Positions 6,428-13,717 of a stretch of DNA of 41,174 bases are shown here, one piece after another. Source of the stretch: an uncultured Collinsella sp. (lineage in GTDB: Bacteria; Actinomycetota; Coriobacteriia; Coriobacteriales; Coriobacteriaceae); contig CABRIC010000012.1 of assembly GCA_902470905.1 (NCBI GenBank), forward strand, positions 1 to 41,174, in the 5' to 3' direction. Numbering within the stretch: position 1 is the first letter of the stretch; every line of letters begins with the position of its first letter. The notes beneath the pieces are model-generated. The model worked only from the letters and a program-made list of their open reading frames with translations. It was not told where the DNA came from and made no database searches. Both the position numbers and the translations under genes were made by a program.

Positions 6428-8503
6428 ATGGGTGCTCCCAAGACCGGTAACGTAAGGAACGTGGTGCTCGTAGGCCAAGGCGGGGTGGGCAAGACTTCAC
6501 TCGCCGAGGCCATGCTCCACCTTTCCGGCAAGACCGCCCGCCTGGGCGGCCACGACGGCACCAAGCCCACGCTCGACTATGACCCCGAAGAGGTCAAGCG
6601 TGCATTTTCCATCTCGACGACCATCGCGCCGATCGACTGGAAGGGCGCGCGCATCAATGTGCTCGATGCCCCGTGCTACCCCGATTTTATCGGCGACGCC
6701 TTTGCCGCGATGAGCGTCTGCGAGACGGCTCTGTTTGTGGTCGACGCCGAGGCCGGCCCGCAGCCTACGACGGTTAAGCTCTGGTATGCCGCCGAGGACC
6801 TGCGACTGGCGCGTGCGGTGTTCGTAAACCGCCTGTCGCGCTCCGAGGCCAGCTTTGCGACCACGATGGACCTGCTGCAAGAGCGCTTTGGCACGCGCCT
6901 GGGCGCCGTGACCCTTCCCTGGGGCGAGGGCGAGGACTTTGACGGCATCATCGACCTGGTGCGCATGAAGGCGCGCCATTGCAACGGCACCGAAGCCGTT
7001 GAGTCGGAGATTCCCGAGGAGTATCGTGCCCAGGCCGAGGAAGCCCATGACCATCTGTGCGAGCTGGTGGCCGAGGCTGACGATGAACTGATGATGAAGT
7101 ACTTGGAAGGCGAGGAGACGCTGACGCAGGAGGAGCTTGAAGGCCTGCTGTCGAAGGCGATCGCCGAGCGCATCTTTGTGCCGGTCTTTGCGGGCGATTG
7201 CATTAAGGAGCAGGGCGTCAACTCGCTGATGGACGACATCGCCACATACTTCCCGGCGCCGACCGACTACGGCGAGATGCCGCTTATCGACGGCGATTCG
7301 CTCAAGATTTCAAGCGACGATGATCGTCCGGTGGCGTTTGTGTTTAAGACCCTGGCCGATCCGCAGCAGGGTCGCATCAGCTTTATTAAGGTGCTGACGG
7401 GTACGCTTGAGCCGGGCCTTGAGCTGGTCAACGCGCGCACGCGCAAGGGCGACCGTCTGGCTCACCTGTATGTGATGTGCGGCCGCGACATGACCGAGGT
7501 CGGTCACGCCTATGCCGGCGACATTATCGTGGCACCCAAGCTGGCGGCCGAGACGGGCGATACGCTCTCGATTACCGGCAAGGTCGAGGCTGCGGCGTTT
7601 AAGTTCCCCAACTCGCAGTACCGCATCGCCATCGAGGCCGAGAATCGCGGCGACGAAGAGAAGCTCTACACGTTTATCGAGAAGGCCTGCAAGGCCGATC
7701 CGACCATGAGCATCGATCGTGACGAGGAGACGGGCCAGACCATTATCTCCGCCGTTGGTGAGGCGCAGGTTTCGGTGCTGCTCAACCGTTTGGAGGATCG
7801 CACCAAGGTCGTGGCCAAGAGCGTGCCGATCCGCATTCCGTATCGCGAGACCATTCGCCGTACGGCAAGCGCGCAGGGCCGCCACAAGAAACAGACTGGC
7901 GGTGCCGGTCAGTATGGCGACTGCTGGCTGCGCGTTGAGCCGCTCATTGGGCCCGACGGCACGAGCGATGGCTATGAGTTTGTAGACGAGGTCGTGGGTG
8001 GCCGCATCCCGCGCTCGCTCATCCCCGCCGTGGACAAGGGTGTCCAGGAGACCATGAAGGACGGCATCATTGCCGGCTACCCGCTCACGGGCATTCGCGT
8101 GGCTGTGTACGACGGCTCGTATCACAGCGTCGACTCCAACGAGATGGCGTTCCGCGCGGCGGCTCGCATCGGCCTGCGCAAGGCGTGCGCCGATGCCGAC
8201 CCGGTGGTGCTGGAGCCCATCGAGGAAATCACGGTGACTATTCCCGAAAGCTACGCCGGCGCTGTGATGGGCGACATCTCGGCATCGCGCGGTCGCGTGA
8301 CGGGTATGGAGACCGATGAGCGCGGCGACACCGTGGTCATTGCCCAGGCGCCGCTGGCAGAGCTGACGGATTATTCGACGCGCCTGCGCTCTATCACGCG
8401 CGGCACGGGTGACTTTACCATGAAGCCCGCTGGCTACGAGCAGGTTCCCTACGATGTTCAGGCCAAGCTGGTCGAGCGCTATGAGGAGGGCCGCGCCAAG
8501 TAG
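6428..8503 (+). CDS. elongation factor G-like translational GTPase (divergent EF-G paralogue)
   Basis: 691 residues from ATG 6428, behind AAGGAGG (6416-6422). The domain order is that of EF-G: GTPase domain, domain II (FVFKTLADPQQGRISFIKV), domain III, domain IV with HKKQTGGAGQYGD, and a C-terminal domain. The G-motifs are atypical. G1 is GQGGVGKT (16-23) instead of the EF-G GHIDAGKT type, G3 is DAPCYPDF (80-87) rather than DTPGHVDF, and the G4 position reads NRLS (134-137) instead of NKxD. It belongs with the 'EF-G-like'/EF-G2 group found beside a canonical EF-G; its role is not established. It appears monocistronic. Confidence 0.88.
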   Translation: MGAPKTGNVRNVVLVGQGGVGKTSLAEAMLHLSGKTARLGGHDGTKPTLDYDPEEVKRAFSISTTIAPIDWKGARINVLDAPCYPDFIGDAFAAMSVCETALFVVDAEAGPQPTTVKLWYAAEDLRLARAVFVNRLSRSEASFATTMDLLQERFGTRLGAVTLPWGEGEDFDGIIDLVRMKARHCNGTEAVESEIPEEYRAQAEEAHDHLCELVAEADDELMMKYLEGEETLTQEELEGLLSKAIAERIFVPVFAGDCIKEQGVNSLMDDIATYFPAPTDYGEMPLIDGDSLKISSDDDRPVAFVFKTLADPQQGRISFIKVLTGTLEPGLELVNARTRKGDRLAHLYVMCGRDMTEVGHAYAGDIIVAPKLAAETGDTLSITGKVEAAAFKFPNSQYRIAIEAENRGDEEKLYTFIEKACKADPTMSIDRDEETGQTIISAVGEAQVSVLLNRLEDRTKVVAKSVPIRIPYRETIRRTASAQGRHKKQTGGAGQYGDCWLRVEPLIGPDGTSDGYEFVDEVVGGRIPRSLIPAVDKGVQETMKDGIIAGYPLTGIRVAVYDGSYHSVDSNEMAFRAAARIGLRKACADADPVVLEPIEEITVTIPESYAGAVMGDISASRGRVTGMETDERGDTVVIAQAPLAELTDYSTRLRSITRGTGDFTMKPAGYEQVPYDVQAKLVERYEEGRAK

Positions 8504-8536
8504 CGTGTGGTTTTGCCTGCAATGTGGACGCTGACG

Positions 8537-8573
8537 AAAAGGCCGCCCTGGGTAATCCAGGGCGGCCTTTTTT
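8537..8573 (+). terminator. intrinsic terminator after the EF-G-like gene
   Basis: GGCCGCCCTGG pairs with CCAGGGCGGCC around a 5-base loop and is followed by a run of Ts. Confidence 0.9.
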
Positions 8574-8632
8574 GATCCCATGGGGACGGAGGAAAACGAA
8601 TCATTTTTGGGTTACGGGCGGTGCGGTCGGCA

Positions 8633-9616
8633 CTAGTCTCCGGATGCCTGGTTGCGGCCGGTGGCGTAGTCGATCTGCACGTGCGGCTGCAGGTTGTAGC
8701 AGTACACGTGGAAGCAGAGGGTCTTGCCGTGGTCCTCGACCGATTGCGCCTCAAGGCGCACGCCGCGGCAGACAAGTTCCTCTTCGTTATACATGGGTGT
8801 GACGCGATAGAGCACGTGGTTGCCCGTCTCGCGGATGTAGCCGAGAATCTGCTCCTCAAACGGCAGCATGCCTGTCTCGTTGAGATAACGCGTGCCGGTG
8901 AGGAGATTCTTGCGGTTGGCGTTTTCGCCGCAGAGCGACCAGGCGATGAGATGGCAGCGGTTGTAGAGGCTCTGGCCCGGAATAAAGTCGTAGCGCTGCT
9001 GGCGCCATCCAGCGGGATGGATACGCGAGATATCGCCGCGCTCGCCTTGACCGAGTGATTCGGGGCCCACGCAGGCGAGCGCTTTGCGGATGCGGCCCAG
9101 GCTGTCAAGCTTGGAGAACTTCTTAAAGCAACCCTCTTCTGTAGCGCGCTCGTATTCATCGAGCGTGAATGATGGTGTGCCGAGCGGGTGCGTGCTGTCG
9201 GCGCGCAGGGCAACGTAGGGGTTGCCGGCGTAGTCGGGAATGCTGCTGAGATAAACACCGCGGGCGCGGTTGAGGTCGGGGTTTTCGACCTCGTCGATGG
9301 GGGTGGCGGCGCTGTCCGCGGAAGCGCCGTCGCCGGTGTCGGTTGTGGCGGAATCGGAGCCATCGCCAGAGTCCTGGCTGTTTTGAGGGTCCGGGGAGCT
9401 CGCCGTTCCTGATTCGAGCCGATCGACCAGGTCCGCCTCGTCGTCGGTGCGGCTGGGACTTTCGTTTTGTTTTTCGGCCAGAGCTGCCGCCTGTTCATCA
9501 CTTTGCGGCGACAACAACTTGGGCGCTCCGTCGAGCGACCCTGTGAACAGCGCAAACCCCAGCACCACGGCGGCGCCGATGGAAAGTACTTGCTTGTAGG
9601 CGGACTTGCGCGACAT
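8633..9616 (-). CDS. secreted DNA/RNA non-specific endonuclease (DNA-entry nuclease type)
   Basis: 327 residues; AGGAG lies just upstream of ATG 9616. The N-terminus has a basic start and one hydrophobic segment (about 9-27), acting as signal peptide or membrane anchor. An acidic, Ser/Asp/Ala-rich low-complexity spacer follows to about residue 115. The C-terminal nuclease domain contains LYNRCHLIAW, where His222 is the predicted catalytic residue, then GENANRKNLLTGTRY with the metal-binding Asn. This is the beta-beta-alpha-metal family that includes streptococcal EndA. It would act outside the cell or at its surface on DNA, in nutrient scavenging, defence or DNA uptake. No competence genes are adjacent. 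Confidence 0.85.
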   Translation of the reverse strand: MSRKSAYKQVLSIGAAVVLGFALFTGSLDGAPKLLSPQSDEQAAALAEKQNESPSRTDDEADLVDRLESGTASSPDPQNSQDSGDGSDSATTDTGDGASADSAATPIDEVENPDLNRARGVYLSSIPDYAGNPYVALRADSTHPLGTPSFTLDEYERATEEGCFKKFSKLDSLGRIRKALACVGPESLGQGERGDISRIHPAGWRQQRYDFIPGQSLYNRCHLIAWSLCGENANRKNLLTGTRYLNETGMLPFEEQILGYIRETGNHVLYRVTPMYNEEELVCRGVRLEAQSVEDHGKTLCFHVYCYNLQPHVQIDYATGRNQASGD

Positions 9617-9774
9617 TGCGGCTCCTGGATGGACGGTTGGGAATCTACCAGTCTAGCAGGAGCCGGCAGGGGCCGTTCTGTCGAACAAATACTCAAGATT
9701 TGGGATAGACGCTACTGATTCATTTGCCTCATATGGAGCTGCGGTGGTTGTGTATGTGGGGCTATTTTGCGTTT

Positions 9775-9822
9775 CCCCAGATAAAACCCGCCAAAATAAA
9801 CCTGTCCCTTTTTGGCAGGTTA
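9775..9822. repeat. GGGACAGG hairpin repeat, copy 1
   Basis: CCCCAGATAAAACCCGCC... ends in GGCAGGTTA. The arms (AACC-GCCAAAA with TTTTTGGCAGGTT) flank CCTGTCCC. It is nearly identical to copies at 11863-11910, 14896-14943 and 17294-17340. Confidence 0.9.
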
Positions 9823-9830
9823 ATCGGGGG

Positions 9831-9848
9831 ACTATTTCACCGCAACTT
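9831..9848. repeat. solitary half of a hairpin arm
   Basis: ACTATTTCACCGCAACTT matches 17 of 18 bases of the right arm of the hairpin at 34030-34098, without a partner arm here. Confidence 0.5.
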
Positions 9849-9892
9849 AGGGCACGGTTAGGGAGTGTGCACCTTAAAGAGTGGTGCCCTTG

Positions 9893-10083
9893 ATTAGAGA
9901 GGTCGCGCTCGTCTCTCTAATTGTCTCTCTAAAGAGAAAGCCAGTTAAAGAGATAACATTGGGCTATCTAACAGTGAATTCGATACATCTCTCTAAATGT
10001 CTCTCTAAAATAAGGTGCTTATCTCTCTAAAGTTAGAGAGATATACTATACTTTAGAGAGATAAATCTATCGTTTTAGAGAGA
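9893..10083. promoter_or_regulatory. cluster of nine TCTCTCTAA / TTAGAGAG sites
   Basis: Forward sites TCTCTCTAA start at 9912, 9924, 9988, 10000 and 10022. Reverse sites TTAGAGAG start at 9894, 10033, 10053 and 10074. Two of them form the palindrome TCTCTCTAAAGTTAGAGAG (10022-10040). Overlapping -10-like TATACT boxes (10042-10047 and 10047-10052) lie between sites. The last site ends five bases before the downstream ATG at 10088 and may double as a weak ribosome binding site. It looks like a cooperative autoregulatory operator. Confidence 0.75.
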
Positions 10084-10087
10084 CGGA

Positions 10088-11788
10088 ATGCCAATGCTGC
10101 TGGATGAACCTCTTGGCCTTATCGTTGAGCGCCTTCGCAGGCGGGGGACTGATGACGCATCGGTAGAAGTTAAAGCCTGCACGAATAAATTGAGCGCAGA
10201 CGTATGGGAGACAGTGAGCGCTTTTGCGAACACTGCGGGTGGGCTCATTATTTTGGGCCTAAACGAAGCCGAAGGATTTGTTCCTTCGGCTAACTTTGCT
10301 ATCGATAGGGTGCGCGATCAGTTTGTTTCGGGTATCGGAGACGGAGGCTCAGCGGCAGTGGTGACCCATGCGCCACGGTACGAGCTTGATCGAGGCGAGG
10401 TCGACGGGCTCCAGGTGCTTCTGGTGCGCATCTTTGAACTTGAGCTTAAAGCGAAGCCTTGCTATATCGGCGCGCGCGGCGTGCAGAACGGTAGCTACAA
10501 GCGCGTGGATGATAAAGATATCAAGATGTCACCCGCTGAGCTATATGAGCTGCAGAGTGCGTTGCTTCCGAGCGATGCAGACGGCACGGTGGTTTCGGAG
10601 GCAACAGTCGAGGATTTGGATCCAGATGTCGTGCGGTCTATTATCGCAAATCGCCGGCTGCAGACCCCCCGCGTTTTGCGCGGGGCCGATACGCTGGAAA
10701 AGCAGCTGGTCAGACTCAATATCACTACAAAGGATGGTGCGGTGAAGCTCGCAGGGCTTCTGTCGGCGGGAATTTACCCCCAGCAGTTCTATCCCAAACT
10801 CATGATTGATGTCGCCGTTCATTCCGATGTGGAAAAATCTGCACCCGGGCAACCCCGGTTTATTGACCGCCAGTTGTGCGATGGCCCGATTCCGGCTTGC
10901 ATCGAAGATGCCCTTGTCGCGATTGGACGGAACTTGCGCAAAGCGGCGATAGTGCAAGGCGCTGGCAGAAGGGAGGATTGGGAAGTTCCCCAGGAGGTTT
11001 TGCGCGAGGCCTTGGCAAATGCCTGCATCCATCGAGAATATTCGCCCATGTTTGTGGGGCAGGCCGTGAGTGTCGATATCTATCCAGACAGAATAGAGAT
11101 CAAAAACCCTGGCGGGCTTTGGGGCGGAAAGACGGTGGACAATCTTGCAGACGGGGAATCGCGCTGCCGAAACCCAAAGCTCATGAGCCTAATGGGGGCG
11201 ACGCCGTTAGAGCATGCCGAGGGGGCCGTTGCGGAAAGCCAGGGATCTGGTATCCCGGCTATGATTCGCGAGATGGAGTCTCGTTCGCTTGGCAGGCCGA
11301 AATTTATCGTTAAGGCCGATTCGTTTACGGTGCTGCTTTCCCGGCACGGGGCGGAGCTTGCTGAAAACCGCACGTGGATTCAGAGCCATGTGGGCGCCGA
11401 GCTGACGGATCGCGAAGAAACATTGCTCATGTTTATGCGGGAGCATGGGTGCGTATGCGATGTTCAAAAAATACGAGAGGCCCTGAAGTGGGATTCGGAT
11501 GACATTCGTCTGATCTGCGGGGACCTTGTAGATAAACATGCCCTGTCAAAATGCGGCAAAGACACGTTCGAAATTATCGATAGGAACAGAGAACCGTCAG
11601 CTTCGACGGCGGATAGGATCCTGGAGGCTCTCAGCGCCGAAGTGGATATGACGGCGCGAGAAATAGCGGTTGCATCGGGGGTCAGAATTTCGTCTGTCCG
11701 TTACCATCTGCCAAAAATGGCGGATAAAGGGCTCATCGAAGTAATGGGTTCATCGACGAGTCGTAACCGCCGATATCGGAAGAAGTAG
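10088..11788 (+). CDS. AlbA_2/Schlafen-domain ATP-binding transcriptional regulator
   Basis: 566 residues. The N-terminal ~140 residues (EVKACTNKLSADVWETVSAFANTAGGLIILGLNE) match the AlbA_2 'Schlafen' putative nucleic-acid-binding domain. A middle region near residue 305 (REALANACIHREY, then IKNPGGLW) matches the GHKL-type ATP-binding domain that accompanies AlbA_2 in the COG2865 family. The C-terminal ~60 residues (ADRILEAL...TAREIAVASGVRISSVRYHL) form a winged helix. ATG 10088 is chosen, with ATG 10094 as alternative; the ribosome binding site is poor. Base composition is less GC-biased than the neighbours, and the gene is flanked by same-orientation GGGACAGG repeats, hinting at acquisition. 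It probably represses itself through the upstream site cluster; other targets are unknown. Confidence 0.8.
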   Translation: MPMLLDEPLGLIVERLRRRGTDDASVEVKACTNKLSADVWETVSAFANTAGGLIILGLNEAEGFVPSANFAIDRVRDQFVSGIGDGGSAAVVTHAPRYELDRGEVDGLQVLLVRIFELELKAKPCYIGARGVQNGSYKRVDDKDIKMSPAELYELQSALLPSDADGTVVSEATVEDLDPDVVRSIIANRRLQTPRVLRGADTLEKQLVRLNITTKDGAVKLAGLLSAGIYPQQFYPKLMIDVAVHSDVEKSAPGQPRFIDRQLCDGPIPACIEDALVAIGRNLRKAAIVQGAGRREDWEVPQEVLREALANACIHREYSPMFVGQAVSVDIYPDRIEIKNPGGLWGGKTVDNLADGESRCRNPKLMSLMGATPLEHAEGAVAESQGSGIPAMIREMESRSLGRPKFIVKADSFTVLLSRHGAELAENRTWIQSHVGAELTDREETLLMFMREHGCVCDVQKIREALKWDSDDIRLICGDLVDKHALSKCGKDTFEIIDRNREPSASTADRILEALSAEVDMTAREIAVASGVRISSVRYHLPKMADKGLIEVMGSSTSRNRRYRKK

Positions 11789-11798
11789 ATGCAGCCGG

Positions 11799-11847
11799 GT
11801 CGCCTCTCTAGTGCCTCTCGAAGTTAGATGGGTGCTAGAGGAGCGAC
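11799..11847. terminator. imperfect hairpin after the AlbA-type regulator
   Basis: GCCTCTCTAGTGCC is imperfectly complementary to GGTGCTAGAGGAGC just downstream. There is no T-run, so this may be a weak terminator or another regulator site (it contains TCTCTAG). Confidence 0.35.
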
Positions 11848-11862
11848 TGCCTCGCGATATTT

Positions 11863-11910
11863 CCCCAGATAAAACCTGCCAAAATAAACCTGTCCCTTTT
11901 TGGCAGGTTA
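11863..11910. repeat. GGGACAGG hairpin repeat, copy 2
   Basis: Same sequence and orientation as copy 1, from CCCCAGATAAAACC to GGCAGGTTA. The final TTA (11908-11910) is the stop codon of larE on the minus strand. Confidence 0.9.
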
Positions 11911-12786
11911 CTGATTCATGGCACCGTGAATGTAGGGGGTGACCTCGGGGGAGATGTGGCCGCAGCCCAGCTCGCGCAGCGCGGACTCGATGGCGGCGGG
12001 CAACGGGGTTTTGCCCTTGTCGTCGACGGCGGTTCCGCCGAGGGCAGCAATCTTGGCGACATCTGCGGGAGCGGCTTCGATATGCATGCAGCCGCCGACC
12101 AGGCGTGCGCGGACCTGAGCCAGGTCAAGATCATGTAGGTAATCCTCGCAGGCGCGAATCAGGTCGACCTTCTCGTGCGTAAGCTCCTCGCCCGTGGGGA
12201 CGCGCGTGGCAAGACAGGCTCCCGCCGGCAGGTTCCAGACGGGATAGCCCCATGCGCGCAGCAGCTCGCGCTCTTCGTCCTTGGTAAAGCCGACCTCCAT
12301 GAGAGGGGAGCGTACACCGAGCTCTTCTGCCGCGCGCATGCCGGGGCGGTAGTCACCGCGATCGTTTGCATTGCTGCCATCGATGACGGTGGGAAAGCCG
12401 AGTGACTTGGCGTGGTTCACGATGGCAGTAAAGCCGGCGTGCTTGCAGTGGTAGCAGCGATTGGCGTCGTTGCAAGCTACTTGGGGGAGCTGCAGCTGAT
12501 CGACCGAAAGATTGAGTACGGGGAGCTTAAAATGCGGTTCTTCACTGGCTTGTCCGTCAACGGATCGCTCAAATGAAGCCTGCTCGGGTGTGCCGATGAG
12601 CGGCGTGGTGAGGTGAACGAGAAGCGTGCTAGCGGGCATGATACGGGCGCAGACTGCGGCCAAAAAGCTGCTGTCGACGCCACCGGAAAAGCCGATAGCG
12701 ACGCGTCCGTATGCCAAAAGCAACTGTTCGAGCGTTGCGAGTTTGTCCTGAAGCTCCTTTGCAGGTGCGGTAGTGTCTGAAAGCAT
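11908..12786 (-). CDS. larE: ATP-dependent sacrificial sulfur transferase LarE
   Basis: 292 residues; AAGGA lies 8 bases upstream of ATG 12786. The PP-loop SGGVDSS is at residues 34-40, so the protein adenylates its substrate. NRCYHCK contains C111 and C114. DGSNANDRGDYRPGMRAA and ELGVRSPL are family hallmarks. C191 in PAGACLATR aligns with the cysteine whose sulfur is sacrificed in Lactobacillus LarE. LarE makes the thio-acid groups of the nickel-pincer nucleotide used by lactate racemase and related LarA enzymes. LarA, LarB and LarC are not in this window, so partners must be elsewhere or the protein serves another thiolation. Its stop codon lies in a dispersed repeat. Confidence 0.88.
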   Translation of the reverse strand: MLSDTTAPAKELQDKLATLEQLLLAYGRVAIGFSGGVDSSFLAAVCARIMPASTLLVHLTTPLIGTPEQASFERSVDGQASEEPHFKLPVLNLSVDQLQLPQVACNDANRCYHCKHAGFTAIVNHAKSLGFPTVIDGSNANDRGDYRPGMRAAEELGVRSPLMEVGFTKDEERELLRAWGYPVWNLPAGACLATRVPTGEELTHEKVDLIRACEDYLHDLDLAQVRARLVGGCMHIEAAPADVAKIAALGGTAVDDKGKTPLPAAIESALRELGCGHISPEVTPYIHGAMNQ

Positions 12787-12953
12787 GAAACGATCCTTAC
12801 CATTGAGTACTCGGTCGAAAACTATAATCCTACCGAGCTGCCTGTCATAAGACTTCCGCTTATGTAACGATAGTGCAATATGCTATATACGTTATATACA
12901 AGTTTGTAAAGTGCGGTAGAGTGGCGGTAATGCAATCCGGTGAGGGGGCCGAT

Positions 12954-13604
12954 ATGATCAAGGCTGTTATTTTTGACATGGACGGAACGCTGGTCGATAC
13001 CGAGCGTTTGGGCATCAAGGCATGGAAGGCGGGCGCTGCCGAGCTGGGGGTCGCGATTGATGAAGCGCTGATCCATCAGTTTATCGGTCGCACGCTGCCC
13101 GATGTCATGGACATCCTTGATAACCATTACGGTAGCCACGAAACCACCGAGGCGATCTATGTCCGCCACAAGGAGATTCGCGACGAGATGGTCAAGACCG
13201 ATTTGGAGCTTAAGGCCGGTGCCGCCGAGTGCATAGACGAGCTGCTGGCTGCGGGCTATCACGTGGGTCTAGCGACGTCGTCGCGCCTCGCTACGGCCGA
13301 GCGCAACCTTAAGATGGTCGGTCTTTTTGACAAGTTTGAGACGGTGACCTGCGGCGAGGACGTCGTGCACGGCAAGCCCGACCCCGAGATGTATCTGCTT
13401 GCCTGCGAGCGCGCGGGCTTTGCTCCTGAGGAATGTGCTGTGGTCGAGGATTCGCGCAACGGCTGCGTCTCGGGTATCACGGCCGGCTGCCACGTCTTTG
13501 CCGTTCCCGATATCGTGCCGCTGCCGCAGGACGTGGTGGACGGCTGTGAGGTCGTGCTCGACACGTTGTTCGATCTGACGACGGCGGTCAAGGCCGTGCG
13601 CTAG
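12954..13604 (+). CDS. HAD-superfamily phosphatase / beta-phosphoglucomutase-like
   Basis: 216 residues from ATG 12954, chosen because GAGGGGG precedes it and HAD motif I follows at once (FDMDGTLVDTE, both Asp present). Motif II is ATSS, the motif III lysine is in GKPDPEMY, and motif IV is VVEDSRNG. A helical cap lies between motifs I and II (subfamily IA). Members hydrolyse or transfer phosphate from small sugars or phosphoglycolate; substrate is not predictable. It is divergent from larE with a 167-base AT-rich gap and ends at a strong terminator. Confidence 0.88.
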   Translation: MIKAVIFDMDGTLVDTERLGIKAWKAGAAELGVAIDEALIHQFIGRTLPDVMDILDNHYGSHETTEAIYVRHKEIRDEMVKTDLELKAGAAECIDELLAAGYHVGLATSSRLATAERNLKMVGLFDKFETVTCGEDVVHGKPDPEMYLLACERAGFAPEECAVVEDSRNGCVSGITAGCHVFAVPDIVPLPQDVVDGCEVVLDTLFDLTTAVKAVR

Positions 13605-13642
13605 ACAATTGCGGAGTTGAAACGAGCAATCGGCTGACCTTG

Positions 13643-13692
13643 CGCTTAAGCAAAAGAGGTCCGGCAATGGTCGGGCCTCTTTTGCTTAAGCG
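13643..13692. terminator. bidirectional terminator with 21-base arms
   Basis: CGCTTAAGCAAAAGAGG... (13643-13663) is complementary to 13672-13692 with one G-T pair. A and T tracts lie inside the arms, so it can terminate both the HAD gene and the convergent lacI-type gene. Confidence 0.85.
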
Positions 13693-13717
13693 GCGTTTTG
13701 GCATACTGGCCGACGTG

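Noticed and set aside
8577..8620. Another member of the GGGACGG hairpin family (CCCATGGGGACGGAGG region)
   Set aside because: The core string is similar but arms beyond CCCA/TGGG are not complementary, so the assignment is too weak.
8479..9696. 405-codon frame overlapping the nuclease gene in another frame
   Set aside because: Composition is Arg/Ser/Pro-rich low complexity typical of shadow frames, and the nuclease frame has a signal segment and catalytic motif.
9893..10083. CRISPR or tandem satellite
   Set aside because: The units are 8-10 bases, in both orientations with irregular spacing around a promoter, as expected of an operator cluster.
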